Source: a virus
IMG/VR virus record: IMGVR_UViG_3300035181_001013
Location: 62,001 to 126,000 of that record
Strand: one strand, 5' to 3'
Length of the DNA: 64,000 nucleotides
A program made the translations under genes and the position numbers. Below, one piece after another: positions 56,750-64,000 of this stretch; the first letter of the stretch is position 1, and every line of letters begins with the position of its first letter. Under the pieces are notes generated by a model. It searched no databases and was not told the DNA's origin. It was given only the letters and a program-made list of their open reading frames with translations.

Positions 56750-57427
56750 TTACCAGACCGAATTTTGCACATCCATAATCAGCTTTGTAACTTGAATTAA
56801 ATCTACATCTTTTCGAAGTTGCGATGTTTTCAGCGCTTTATCCACTTCTGCGTTCATGTGTTCTGCATATTCCACGACTTGCTCATATGTCCAAGCGCCA
56901 GCTCGAATTGATAGTAATTCTTGAGCATCAGGGCGTCGAACTCTAATCACACCTTCTGTTAATGCTTCGTGACCCATCCGCAACAAACGCACAAGATGCA
57001 TTGCATGTTTAGTATCGTATCCAAATTGTTCCTCTAATGCTGATCGAGATGAATTTCGATTAAGTTTCCATTCCCAAAATTTATCATAATTTGATTTAGC
57101 GTGTTGGTAAGATGGTTCATCAAAGAACAATATACCGATTATTGTCCCATTGGATTTTCCATCACCAACATTTAAATCACCACTTCGTGTAAATATAGTA
57201 CTTCGTTTGTTGGTACTTTTTACTATATCAAAAGAAGTTGAAAATCTGTGTTGAAGTATGTATCCCTCCAAGTTTACATCAAAGTTAACACGAAATGGGT
57301 TTAGAGACTGAGTTAAATAAATGTTGGTGTGTGTTGCTTGGCTTGGCTTACATACGCGTTTCATTTGTTCCGCTTTTGTCGCTTCAACTTGATATGTTTT
57401 AAAGAGTTGCTCTAATGATGTCACCAT
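56750..57427 (-). CDS. predicted nucleotidyltransferase, C-terminal part of a split gene
   Basis: 225 residues. WEWKLNRNSSRSALEEQFGY, then DTKHAMHLVRLLRMGHEALT and RPDAQELLSIRAGAWT match the C-terminal half of the phage predicted nucleotidyltransferase family (COG3541). The N-terminal half is at 58470-59015, separated by the homing endonuclease gene. Its role is unknown. Confidence 0.7.
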   Translation of the reverse strand: MVTSLEQLFKTYQVEATKAEQMKRVCKPSQATHTNIYLTQSLNPFRVNFDVNLEGYILQHRFSTSFDIVKSTNKRSTIFTRSGDLNVGDGKSNGTIIGILFFDEPSYQHAKSNYDKFWEWKLNRNSSRSALEEQFGYDTKHAMHLVRLLRMGHEALTEGVIRVRRPDAQELLSIRAGAWTYEQVVEYAEHMNAEVDKALKTSQLRKDVDLIQVTKLIMDVQNSVW

Positions 57428-58433
57428 AATTGTGTTTTAGCCTTTCAAGTTGAAATAAAGAAATTTCTAATATACCAGATTTTATATAATAATCAATCTT
57501 GTTTTGTTTAATAATTGTTTGAATAAAATTACTAATTTGTTTAAACCCCACCAACTCACAAACCAATTGTGTATGAGTTTCTTTTAGGGTATTAAATTTT
57601 TGCAATACTTCTACGTTTGTGTGAAGATTTTCTGGTTTAATTTCCACCAACGTGTTAGTTTCATTTATAAAAAAATCAGGTGAATATGTTCGTTTAACTC
57701 CACTGGAATTAATATACTTGACCCGAAACTTAATGTTTTCAGCACTGACAACATTAACATTGTTTTCATACCAATACATTAAATATAACATTTCTAAACT
57801 ACTACGAAAGTGTAAATTGTTAAATTTTCCATTAATCCCCCTCCCTGCTTGTTTGGATGGGGATTTCCCATATTGAGGATTTTTTTCTCCCTTTAAACCA
57901 GTTCCAGGTCGCCTTTTTCCGAAGTTAGGATTTAATTCCCCACACAATCCAAAATTCCATGGTGTTTTTCCATATTGAGGATTTTTTTCTCCTTGTTTTT
58001 GTTGACTTAATAATTCAATCGTTTTTTCTCTGTTCACATAATATCCGTTTTGTTTTCTTTTTTGTTTTCTTTTTTGTACTTGTTCTTTTGTCAATTTTTG
58101 TCCCATAAAATGTTTACTGGTTCGGTCCGATGCCTCCTCAGAAGTTACAGCACATTTTTGACTACAAAAGCGAAGATACTTACATAAGCGGGTATTCCAC
58201 ATCAATTCTTTATTACATTCTGTGCATGTAGGAACATTTTTTCCGTTTTGTATATGCCACCATCTCTGAGAAAAAGAAATATCGTTGTTAAGGTAGTTAG
58301 TACTTTGTATTATTTCTTGAATTAATTGTGTATTACGCACACTTTTTATAGCTGGAGAATTAATTTTTCCATCTTTCCGTATCAGGGAGCTATTTTTAAT
58401 TCGCTCAATAAAATTATTGTTAATATCTTCCAT
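57399..58433 (-). CDS. NUMOD3 homing endonuclease with PD-(D/E)xK-like core
   Basis: 344 residues from ATG 58433. N-terminal CTECNKEL...CSQKC zinc site; three NUMOD3-type repeats (GEKNPQYGK, GELNPNFGK, GEKNPQYGK); then RSSLEMLYLMYWYE and TYSPDFF...LVEIKPEN (PD...ExK). It sits between the two halves of the nucleotidyltransferase gene. Confidence 0.82.
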   Translation of the reverse strand: MEDINNNFIERIKNSSLIRKDGKINSPAIKSVRNTQLIQEIIQSTNYLNNDISFSQRWWHIQNGKNVPTCTECNKELMWNTRLCKYLRFCSQKCAVTSEEASDRTSKHFMGQKLTKEQVQKRKQKRKQNGYYVNREKTIELLSQQKQGEKNPQYGKTPWNFGLCGELNPNFGKRRPGTGLKGEKNPQYGKSPSKQAGRGINGKFNNLHFRSSLEMLYLMYWYENNVNVVSAENIKFRVKYINSSGVKRTYSPDFFINETNTLVEIKPENLHTNVEVLQKFNTLKETHTQLVCELVGFKQISNFIQTIIKQNKIDYYIKSGILEISLFQLERLKHNYGDIIRATL

Positions 58434-58469
58434 TATGACCGTCCATGCCTTTAAGTTGCATAAGAGCAT

Positions 58470-59015
58470 TTATACTAAGTATTTATTTTCTAACATATAA
58501 TTTAAAACGTTATTTCCACAGTGTTCTTCGATAAAGTTTTTATCAATATTACCATCTTCGACAGCTCGTTTTAACAGAGAACAAAGGTCATTTAATGGTT
58601 CTAAACTGTTTACATTTTTTTTGGAATTTTTCATTCTGGAAAGTTGAGAAAATGCATATCCAGAAGTTGCGAATGCAACCTTGGATGTTAGCAGGTTGCC
58701 TCTAGCTTGCCGGAGCAATTCGTACGCAGGAGATGACATGATGATGTCAGGTCCACTTGTCCACAACAATTCAACAACATTTGGATTTTGGTCTACAACT
58801 AACTTTATAAATTTATTTAACTCAAAAAATTTAATATCATTTTCTGGAAGTTCCACTTCATCTACATGAAAGAAAGGTGTTCGAATACTCACAGGATCCC
58901 CAACAAAAATTCCTCGAATGTCAATATCAGACGTAGGAAGACTTGTTCCGTATGCTCGTGAGCCTGCATACATTTCAACAATTTTATTTCGTTCTAAAAC
59001 TTTTCTTTGGTCCAT
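58470..59015 (-). CDS. predicted nucleotidyltransferase, N-terminal part of a split gene
   Basis: 181 residues. GSRAYGTSLPTSDIDIRGIF is the GS...D.D signature of minimal nucleotidyltransferases, as in COG3541. The protein ends soon after, lacking the C-terminal half encoded at 56750. Confidence 0.75.
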   Translation of the reverse strand: MDQRKVLERNKIVEMYAGSRAYGTSLPTSDIDIRGIFVGDPVSIRTPFFHVDEVELPENDIKFFELNKFIKLVVDQNPNVVELLWTSGPDIIMSSPAYELLRQARGNLLTSKVAFATSGYAFSQLSRMKNSKKNVNSLEPLNDLCSLLKRAVEDGNIDKNFIEEHCGNNVLNYMLENKYLV

Positions 59016-59368
59016 TGTTTTACCTTTAAAAGATTTGGTGTTATTCTTTGATAGTCCCAGTGGTGTGCTGCTGTTTGCACGTGTCCCTTCCGGACAACTT
59101 TCCCAACATTGTTGCGAAAGTTTCCATAAGAGAAACTATCTGCTATTCTAATAACATAACCTTCATGACTAGACCAGTCATTATCAGCTACAACAGAACG
59201 AACACTTTTTCGTTGTATATTCCATCGTATATCGCTGGAACGTGTTGAATTTCAAGTATGTTGAACCATTCAATTGTATCGTTCCAACTTAAACAATTAT
59301 TTTTATCATCCCAAACTGAGAATCCTATAAAATATATCACCTCTACTTGATTTATTCGATTTATTCAT
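58994..59368 (-). pseudogene. truncated RNA ligase remnant
   Basis: Downstream of uvsX, two frames join as EVIYFIGFSVWDDKNNCLSW...LEIQHVPAIYDGIY and SSHEGYVIRIADSF...VVRKGHVQTAAHHW, the C-terminal half of T4-type RNA ligases (EGYV.R, then HVQT..HW). The N-terminal half with the nucleotidylated lysine is missing, and frameshifts are needed at both the start and the middle. Confidence 0.6.
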
Positions 59369-60446
59369 TTTGTTCTCCTAGTGCTTTTGCGACTCTTTTA
59401 CTCTTTGATGATTTACCACTCAGATCTTCCTTTTCACCTTCCTTGAGTTCTACCTGAAGGAACGCATCAGACTTTGCTTCACAAGCCATTAATACATCAA
59501 CGGCTACACTACCAAAATCTTTTGATTGAAAATTTTTCTCTCCAAAGTAATACCAAGCACCTTTTTTCGTGAGAACCCCCAATGCTTCTGCGGCATCCAT
59601 TAAACCATTGAATGGGTCCATTCCAGTTTCATAAGGAACTTCAATTGTTACTGTCTGAAATGGTTGTGTAAAACGAGTTTTATAACCTTCACACTTCATC
59701 CTAATTCCACGGACCTCACCAGCAACATCACCTTTAAGTTTCAATTTGGTCAACAGCGTAATTTGTGATAATGAATACTTAACAGCTTCATTCACAATCC
59801 ACACCCCTTCACCGTTCGTTATATCCTGATTTCTGTACACTTGGTGAGTCACTATAATGCTTACATTTTGGTGTTTAATGGCGTGTACAAATTGCCTTAA
59901 CACAGATTTTATCTGTTTGCTACGTTGACCTTGGTCACCTTTTAATACACCTCTATCAAAGTTTTCTTCTTCTGTTTCTGTCATTAACATATCCAAACTG
60001 TCAACAACTATGAGAACTTTGGGTGCATCTGGATTACCAATACCATATTCTTTTTCGTACGATTTAAGGAAAGATGAGATATATTTCTGCATTTGTGGGA
60101 TTGTATCTAATTCACCATACAAATATGAGTCTTCGCTTACATCAACTCCAATTTTTGAAACAAAACTGTTATCCAATGCGTGTTCACTGTCCCCAACAAC
60201 TACAAAAATATCTTCTTTCTGTGCTTCTCTCATACAATTACACAAAGTAAATGTTTTTCCAGAACCAGAAGGACCAGCAAAACACACAACTCTTCCTTGT
60301 GGAATTCCTCTAAAAAAACTTCCTGATATTGTTTTGTTTAAAGCATAATTTCCTGTTGAAAACCAATAGCGGGGAGGATCGGAATCTCCTAAATCTATTC
60401 CAGCCTTCTCCATATCTTTTTCAAATTCTTTTCTAAATTTTAACAT
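59361..60446 (-). CDS. uvsX: RecA-like recombinase UvsX
   Basis: 361 residues from ATG 60446 (CTGGAGA upstream). FAGPSGSGKTFTLC (Walker A), VLIVVDSLDMLM (Walker B) and SIIVTHQVYRNQD are typical of UvsX. Strand exchange for recombination-dependent replication. Confidence 0.92.
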   Translation of the reverse strand: MLKFRKEFEKDMEKAGIDLGDSDPPRYWFSTGNYALNKTISGSFFRGIPQGRVVCFAGPSGSGKTFTLCNCMREAQKEDIFVVVGDSEHALDNSFVSKIGVDVSEDSYLYGELDTIPQMQKYISSFLKSYEKEYGIGNPDAPKVLIVVDSLDMLMTETEEENFDRGVLKGDQGQRSKQIKSVLRQFVHAIKHQNVSIIVTHQVYRNQDITNGEGVWIVNEAVKYSLSQITLLTKLKLKGDVAGEVRGIRMKCEGYKTRFTQPFQTVTIEVPYETGMDPFNGLMDAAEALGVLTKKGAWYYFGEKNFQSKDFGSVAVDVLMACEAKSDAFLQVELKEGEKEDLSGKSSKSKRVAKALGEQNE

Positions 60447-60500
60447 AAAAATCTCCAGTAGTGAATTGGGGTGCCTAAAAAGCACCCCGTAACTCAAAAA

Positions 60501-61445
60501 TTATTCTGCTTTTGTTTTACGACGAGCGCGCAAACGTGCTAGAATAGCTTCTGGATCTTCTTCAGAATCACCATCAGAACTGCTTACTGGTTCTTCTTTT
60601 GTTTGAACTGGTTCTGGAGTCTTTGCTTTCGTTGACTTTGACGCAGCTTCTTTTACAGAGCCAACTTTTTCAGTAAGAACGTCATCTTCGTCACTAGAGT
60701 CGTATCTATCGCTATCCGAACTATCACCAATGTTATATTCCTCGCCTGTCATTGCAGCCTTTAACATAGCCTCAACTTTATCAACACCTGGGTGTTTTGG
60801 AAGAAGAGTTGAAAGATCGATGATAGACGACGACACATGTTCAACTGTGTCTTCATCCAAATCGCTTGGATTTTTTGCAAACGAGCTGCGCGAATAATCA
60901 GCATAATCACCAGACTGGCGTTTCTTAATTATAAAGTTTGTTCCATTTTCGTATAGATAAGGAGGATATTCAAGATCACCACTTTCAAACGCATCCTTAA
61001 TAGATTCATAAAGTTTGTTACCAAGAGCCAGATAACGAACCTTCCCTTCGTGTGTTTCTCCGGTATCTTTATCGACCGGAAGTGGATCACTAATTATGAG
61101 AGCCTGAGCGAGATACTGTTTCTTGCGATAGTATTTCTTTCCATTATCTTTATCGTCTTTCTTATAAAATGCTGTAGAAACCTTACAAATCGGACAATCT
61201 TCTCCATACATTTTTAAGCATGGGACGGATTTCTTTTCTCCATTAATTTCTAATGAATGCATCATTTTTTCAACTAAAAATCCTCTTGGATTGTCTTCAT
61301 TCTTGTCTGGGAGAATACGAACTATTGATTGTTCACCAATTTCCATATTCCAGAATGGGTAATAATTATTTTGACCACTACCACCTTCGTTTGTATCTGC
61401 TTTTTTGAATTGTGCCCGTAGGGCCTCCATTGAGAGTTGAGCCAT
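60501..61445 (-). CDS. 32: single-stranded DNA-binding protein gp32
   Basis: 314 residues from ATG 61445 (AAAGGAGAA upstream), rather than the longer frame to 61514. MAQLSMEALRAQFKKA (LAST-like N terminus), PFWNMEIGEQSIVRILPD, and the zinc region HSLEINGEKKSVPCLKM, then CPIC. Acidic tail, then an arginine/lysine-rich end. Very abundant protein expected; own promoter upstream. Confidence 0.92.
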   Translation of the reverse strand: MAQLSMEALRAQFKKADTNEGGSGQNNYYPFWNMEIGEQSIVRILPDKNEDNPRGFLVEKMMHSLEINGEKKSVPCLKMYGEDCPICKVSTAFYKKDDKDNGKKYYRKKQYLAQALIISDPLPVDKDTGETHEGKVRYLALGNKLYESIKDAFESGDLEYPPYLYENGTNFIIKKRQSGDYADYSRSSFAKNPSDLDEDTVEHVSSSIIDLSTLLPKHPGVDKVEAMLKAAMTGEEYNIGDSSDSDRYDSSDEDDVLTEKVGSVKEAASKSTKAKTPEPVQTKEEPVSSSDGDSEEDPEAILARLRARRKTKAE

Positions 61446-61521
61446 TGTTGTTCTCCTTTTCGCTTTTCTCGTTATATCTACATTTAAGTAGTTTTTCTTC
61501 TTTTTAGTTTTCACTTCTAAT

Positions 61522-61550
61522 ATAATACAAATTATTTTAATTCACATCAA
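61522..61550 (-). promoter_or_regulatory. sigma-70-like promoter of gene 32
   Basis: TTGATG, 17 bp, TATTAT on the minus strand, 77 bp before the gp32 start. Confidence 0.55.
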
Positions 61551-61625
61551 GGGTTATGATAAAATATATTTCAATATCTTATCACATGAGTATTTATGAT
61601 GTTCCCCTCAACAGACACCAATAAA

Positions 61626-62276
61626 TTAATGTCTTTTTTCCCAAACCACTTCAAAGTCTGGACATTCTAAAAACATTTGTGGGTCCAAATTTCCGTCTGC
61701 TGAAATCATTGCTTCAAAGTTTGCAAAGTTTGTTAAATAATCTGGGTCGCCTTTCAAAGCATCACGAATCAACTCCACACAAGAAAGAGCGTTGTCATCT
61801 GCAAGATTGAATAAAGTATCATAAGGACGTCCCAGATATGTTTTCGATGCGTCTAAAACTGCTGTCCAATCTGATAAAGGCATATATTTGGGTTTTAATA
61901 ATGCAACTGAACTAGTTTGATTATCAAATACAGTACTAAATCCTGAATAATGAACACCAGTTCCCGTAGCTTCGATAAACCTATAACTATCATCCGATTC
62001 TACTGTATCTTCAAGGTTCATGAATACATGACCGTAATACCCTCTTTTTCCAGTTAACACACAATGAGCAATTTCTATGGCGTAAGTGGACAAGTGTCCA
62101 TCGTGTCTTGAAGCAATTATGTAATAGTTATCTACTAACAATTTTCGAATTTCGTCAAATTCTTCTGGAGTTAACGTTTTTTTAGTAACCCAATTAATTT
62201 TTCCAATTGTAGTCGAAATGAAATTTTTTATATTATTCCACGTTGTTGTTAACACACATTTTGCTTTTGCCCACAT
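61626..62276 (-). CDS. permuted NlpC/P60 (YiiX/C92-like) cysteine hydrolase
   Basis: 216 residues. YYGHVFMNLE and FIEATGTG, then YLGRPYDTLF and ALSCVELIRDAL give the permuted papain-like order (His first, Cys later) of YiiX-type NlpC/P60 proteins. They hydrolyse amide or ester bonds in peptidoglycan or lipids. Next to virion genes, it may be a virion lysin. Confidence 0.7.
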   Translation of the reverse strand: MWAKAKCVLTTTWNNIKNFISTTIGKINWVTKKTLTPEEFDEIRKLLVDNYYIIASRHDGHLSTYAIEIAHCVLTGKRGYYGHVFMNLEDTVESDDSYRFIEATGTGVHYSGFSTVFDNQTSSVALLKPKYMPLSDWTAVLDASKTYLGRPYDTLFNLADDNALSCVELIRDALKGDPDYLTNFANFEAMISADGNLDPQMFLECPDFEVVWEKRH

Positions 62277-62291
62277 TACGTTCTCCTTATA

Positions 62292-62753
62292 TTATGCCGC
62301 CGGAACTTCTTCTGGTTGAATTGGAGCAGTTAAAATAGTATTTGCTCTACCCGGTCCAATTAATCCATACGTTTCAAGAGCCTGAACTCCAGCAATCGTG
62401 TCTGGACGTGCAAGATTTACATTTGACGCATTTGACATATCTGCAGCCATTACCCGAAGGGCTGCAGATAATTGTCTTGTTGCTGCTGGTGCTGTGGGGT
62501 TGTCTATTGACGCTAAATCAATTGTAACTTTTTCTGTTTGTGTGAAACGATTTCTAAATGCTAGCTTTGTGATTATTGTGTTATTTACTGTAACATCTGG
62601 GTTAGCACCAATCCATGCATCTAGTGTTGCTTGATCGGGAATTGGAGAACCTGCATCCCAAACGAGATCAGAATACACAGAACCATCACCAAGTGCGTGA
62701 CACTGAACTGCTGGGAAACCGATTCCAATTGCTTGTATATACGTCATTGCCAT
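62292..62753 (-). CDS. tail-associated protein
   Basis: 153 residues. VQCHALGDGSVYSDLVWDAG at the start and a helical middle. TAGGAGA ribosome site. Among fibre-type genes; probably structural. Confidence 0.5.
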   Translation of the reverse strand: MAMTYIQAIGIGFPAVQCHALGDGSVYSDLVWDAGSPIPDQATLDAWIGANPDVTVNNTIITKLAFRNRFTQTEKVTIDLASIDNPTAPAATRQLSAALRVMAADMSNASNVNLARPDTIAGVQALETYGLIGPGRANTILTAPIQPEEVPAA

Positions 62754-62774
62754 TTTTTATCTCCTAATTTTATG

Positions 62775-62782
62775 TATTTATG
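62775..62782 (-). promoter_or_regulatory. late-type box CATAAATA
   Basis: 21 bp before the start at 62753. Confidence 0.5.
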
Positions 62783-62809
62783 GGTAAATGTTAACTTATT
62801 GTTTAAATT

Positions 62810-63613
62810 TTACTTAAATTCAATAATTATATAATTGCTGTCTCCACTTCCTCCTAGACTTGCAGTTGAACCTCTATTAACGTAAGATGTCCCTGAACCA
62901 TTGGCTCCCAGTCTTGCGGAATAAGTAACCGTTGAAACTGAACCAGGTTTGTCTGTTCTTGATATTGTTGTATTAATTGGTCTTCCTGCAGTTCCAACGT
63001 TAGCAGAGGTAGCTCCAATTAACGTGGTATTACGAAATACAGCAGTTGTTATTGTTCTACCGGACGTTGAATTATCCAACATTAAACTAAACAATATCAT
63101 CACGGTAGAATCAGGGAGAAGTGGCGTAAATGGTTGACTCCAAATTTGAAAACCTCCAGAAGAACTTGGAGTTGTATTATCATAAGGAATTTGTGCTGTT
63201 CCTGTTTGATTAGGAATATTTCCTGTAATTAACTGAACAACCTGACCGAAAGGAATCCATTGTGTTGTATATCGTTCATAATTTCCTAAATCTGTATTTC
63301 CTCTAATCATTCCGAATGTAGGAGATGCTGGACGTTGTGCAGTTGTTCCCACAGGAACAGTAATTGAACCTGTTCCTGAAAACACTTGATTTGGATCAAC
63401 ACCACCAATTAATATCCAACTTGTGCCTGTATCTTGATACATTGCTGCTGCATCTGTTGCAATGTAAATATTCCCTGTATTGCCAAATGAAGGACGAGCT
63501 GATAAAAGTCCAGAAGACATTTGAGGATTCCCACCACCATTTAATAATACAAGTTTTCCGTTAACGTCTGGCGTATTTGAAAAACTATATGAACCTAAAA
63601 CTGGAGTTGACAT
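62810..63613 (-). CDS. tail fibre or baseplate-type protein
   Basis: 267 residues. SSGLLSARPSFGNTGNIYIA, then TAQRPASPTFGMIRGNTDLG are the short trunk repeats seen in many fibre proteins; the C terminus is beta-rich. Late-type box upstream. Confidence 0.7.
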   Translation of the reverse strand: MSTPVLGSYSFSNTPDVNGKLVLLNGGGNPQMSSGLLSARPSFGNTGNIYIATDAAAMYQDTGTSWILIGGVDPNQVFSGTGSITVPVGTTAQRPASPTFGMIRGNTDLGNYERYTTQWIPFGQVVQLITGNIPNQTGTAQIPYDNTTPSSSGGFQIWSQPFTPLLPDSTVMILFSLMLDNSTSGRTITTAVFRNTTLIGATSANVGTAGRPINTTISRTDKPGSVSTVTYSARLGANGSGTSYVNRGSTASLGGSGDSNYIIIEFK

Positions 63614-63635
63614 TTAAAATTCCTTTTAACAAATG

Positions 63636-63643
63636 TATTTATA
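63636..63643 (-). promoter_or_regulatory. late-type box TATAAATA
   Basis: Exact late consensus 22 bp before 63613. Confidence 0.6.
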
Positions 63644-63645
63644 TT

Positions 63646-64000
63646 TTATCCAAGTAAAAATCTTGTATCACACTGAGCATAATCTTGAACATACGTTGGA
63701 GACACATATCCTGTTCCTGTAGTTGTAAGTGACATAACGTTCCCATTTCCACTATAATCAACACATGAAGTTACAATTGTGTCAACTGGACTTTCATTAA
63801 AATCGTATCTTCCCACTAATCCGTATGTTATTCCATCACTCATTCCTTTAGTAGTATAAATTGTTTGAATTTCTTCAGAAGACAACAAACGATTAAAATA
63901 ATAAACATCATCAACTTTAGTATTATTTGATTCAGCACCTGTATAACCAGGTATTACAGGGTATCCATTTACATAAATCATCGTAGGCAATCCTGCTATC
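63646..64000 (-). CDS. LamG/concanavalin-type virion protein, 5' end outside window
   Basis: C-terminal 118 codons only. KVDDVYYFNRLLSSEEIQTI and GLVGRYDFNES are typical of LamG-like jelly-roll domains found in phage fibres; it likely binds a host glycan. Confidence 0.7.
   Translation of the reverse strand, partial: IAGLPTMIYVNGYPVIPGYTGAESNNTKVDDVYYFNRLLSSEEIQTIYTTKGMSDGITYGLVGRYDFNESPVDTIVTSCVDYSGNGNVMSLTTTGTGYVSPTYVQDYAQCDTRFLLG

Noticed and set aside
57399-59015. Group I intron with its endonuclease
   Set aside because: Both halves of the split gene have their own start or stop, and no intron core pairings were seen; a free-standing insertion fits better.

Overview
This window is most likely part of a large T4-like contractile-tailed phage (AT-rich, tightly packed). 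The core T4-type genes are all present on the minus strand in the right part: UvsX recombinase, gene 32 single-strand binding protein, UvsY, UvsW helicase and the gp44 clamp loader, with rIIA/rIIB on the plus strand. Many genes overlap as ATGA. There are two promoter types: sigma-70-like promoters (TTGACT, 17 bp, TATAAT), which suggest a proteobacterial host, and T4-late-like boxes ((T/C/G)ATAAATA) 20-31 bases before particular starts. No integrase, transposase or CRISPR array was seen.

Layout. From 1 to about 36.75 kb almost everything is on the plus strand. About 26 tRNA genes lie in clusters at 0.9-1.1, 3.2-4.4, 12.6-14.7, 17 and 18.4-18.8 kb, with a lone tRNA-Ser at 36.05 kb, mixed with many small genes, several of them frameshifted. 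5.1-8.1 kb carries queE, prs and a queD-like gene. 8.4-9.9 kb is an insertion flanked by a perfect 118-bp direct repeat. 18.9-25.4 kb has a kinase-like protein, an HD-GYP protein, and an RNA-repair-like run (HAD phosphatase, ligase-like protein, NMNAT-like nucleotidyltransferase, short CCA-adding-like enzyme). 25.9-31.5 kb has an Acb1-like phosphoesterase, rIIA, rIIB, a secreted glycine-zipper protein and a DpdA-like transglycosylase. 31.7-36.7 kb has nucleotide metabolism genes, an exonuclease and an HNH protein. A palindromic terminator at 36.75 kb separates the two halves. To its right, leftward transcription covers folE2 and a P-loop kinase, small virion-type genes, half of a DnaE-like polymerase, two parallel tail-fibre cassettes (41-47 kb), replication and recombination genes (47-61 kb) and more virion proteins (61.6-64 kb).

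How the genes fit together. FolE2, the QueD-like protein and QueE make the precursor of preQ0, Prs supplies PRPP, and the DpdA-like enzyme could insert a 7-deazaguanine into phage DNA, so the phage probably hypermodifies guanine (QueC is not in the window). The Acb1-like protein and possibly the HD-GYP protein would destroy cyclic nucleotide signals used by host defence or regulation. The tRNA set, CCA-adding-like enzyme, ligase-like protein and HAD phosphatase look like a kit to supply and repair tRNA.

Main surprises: at least seven proteins start with a short MK(L/T)..(L/Y)(L/F).E-type leader resembling the T4 capsid-targeting peptide and have a late box upstream, suggesting head-packaged proteins including a kinase-like and an NMNAT-like enzyme; three tRNAs with class II bodies but Asn, Lys and Ile anticodons; a DnaE-like protein split into two genes 11.5 kb apart; and a nucleotidyltransferase gene split by a homing endonuclease. 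All function calls come from reading motifs by eye; no database search was run.
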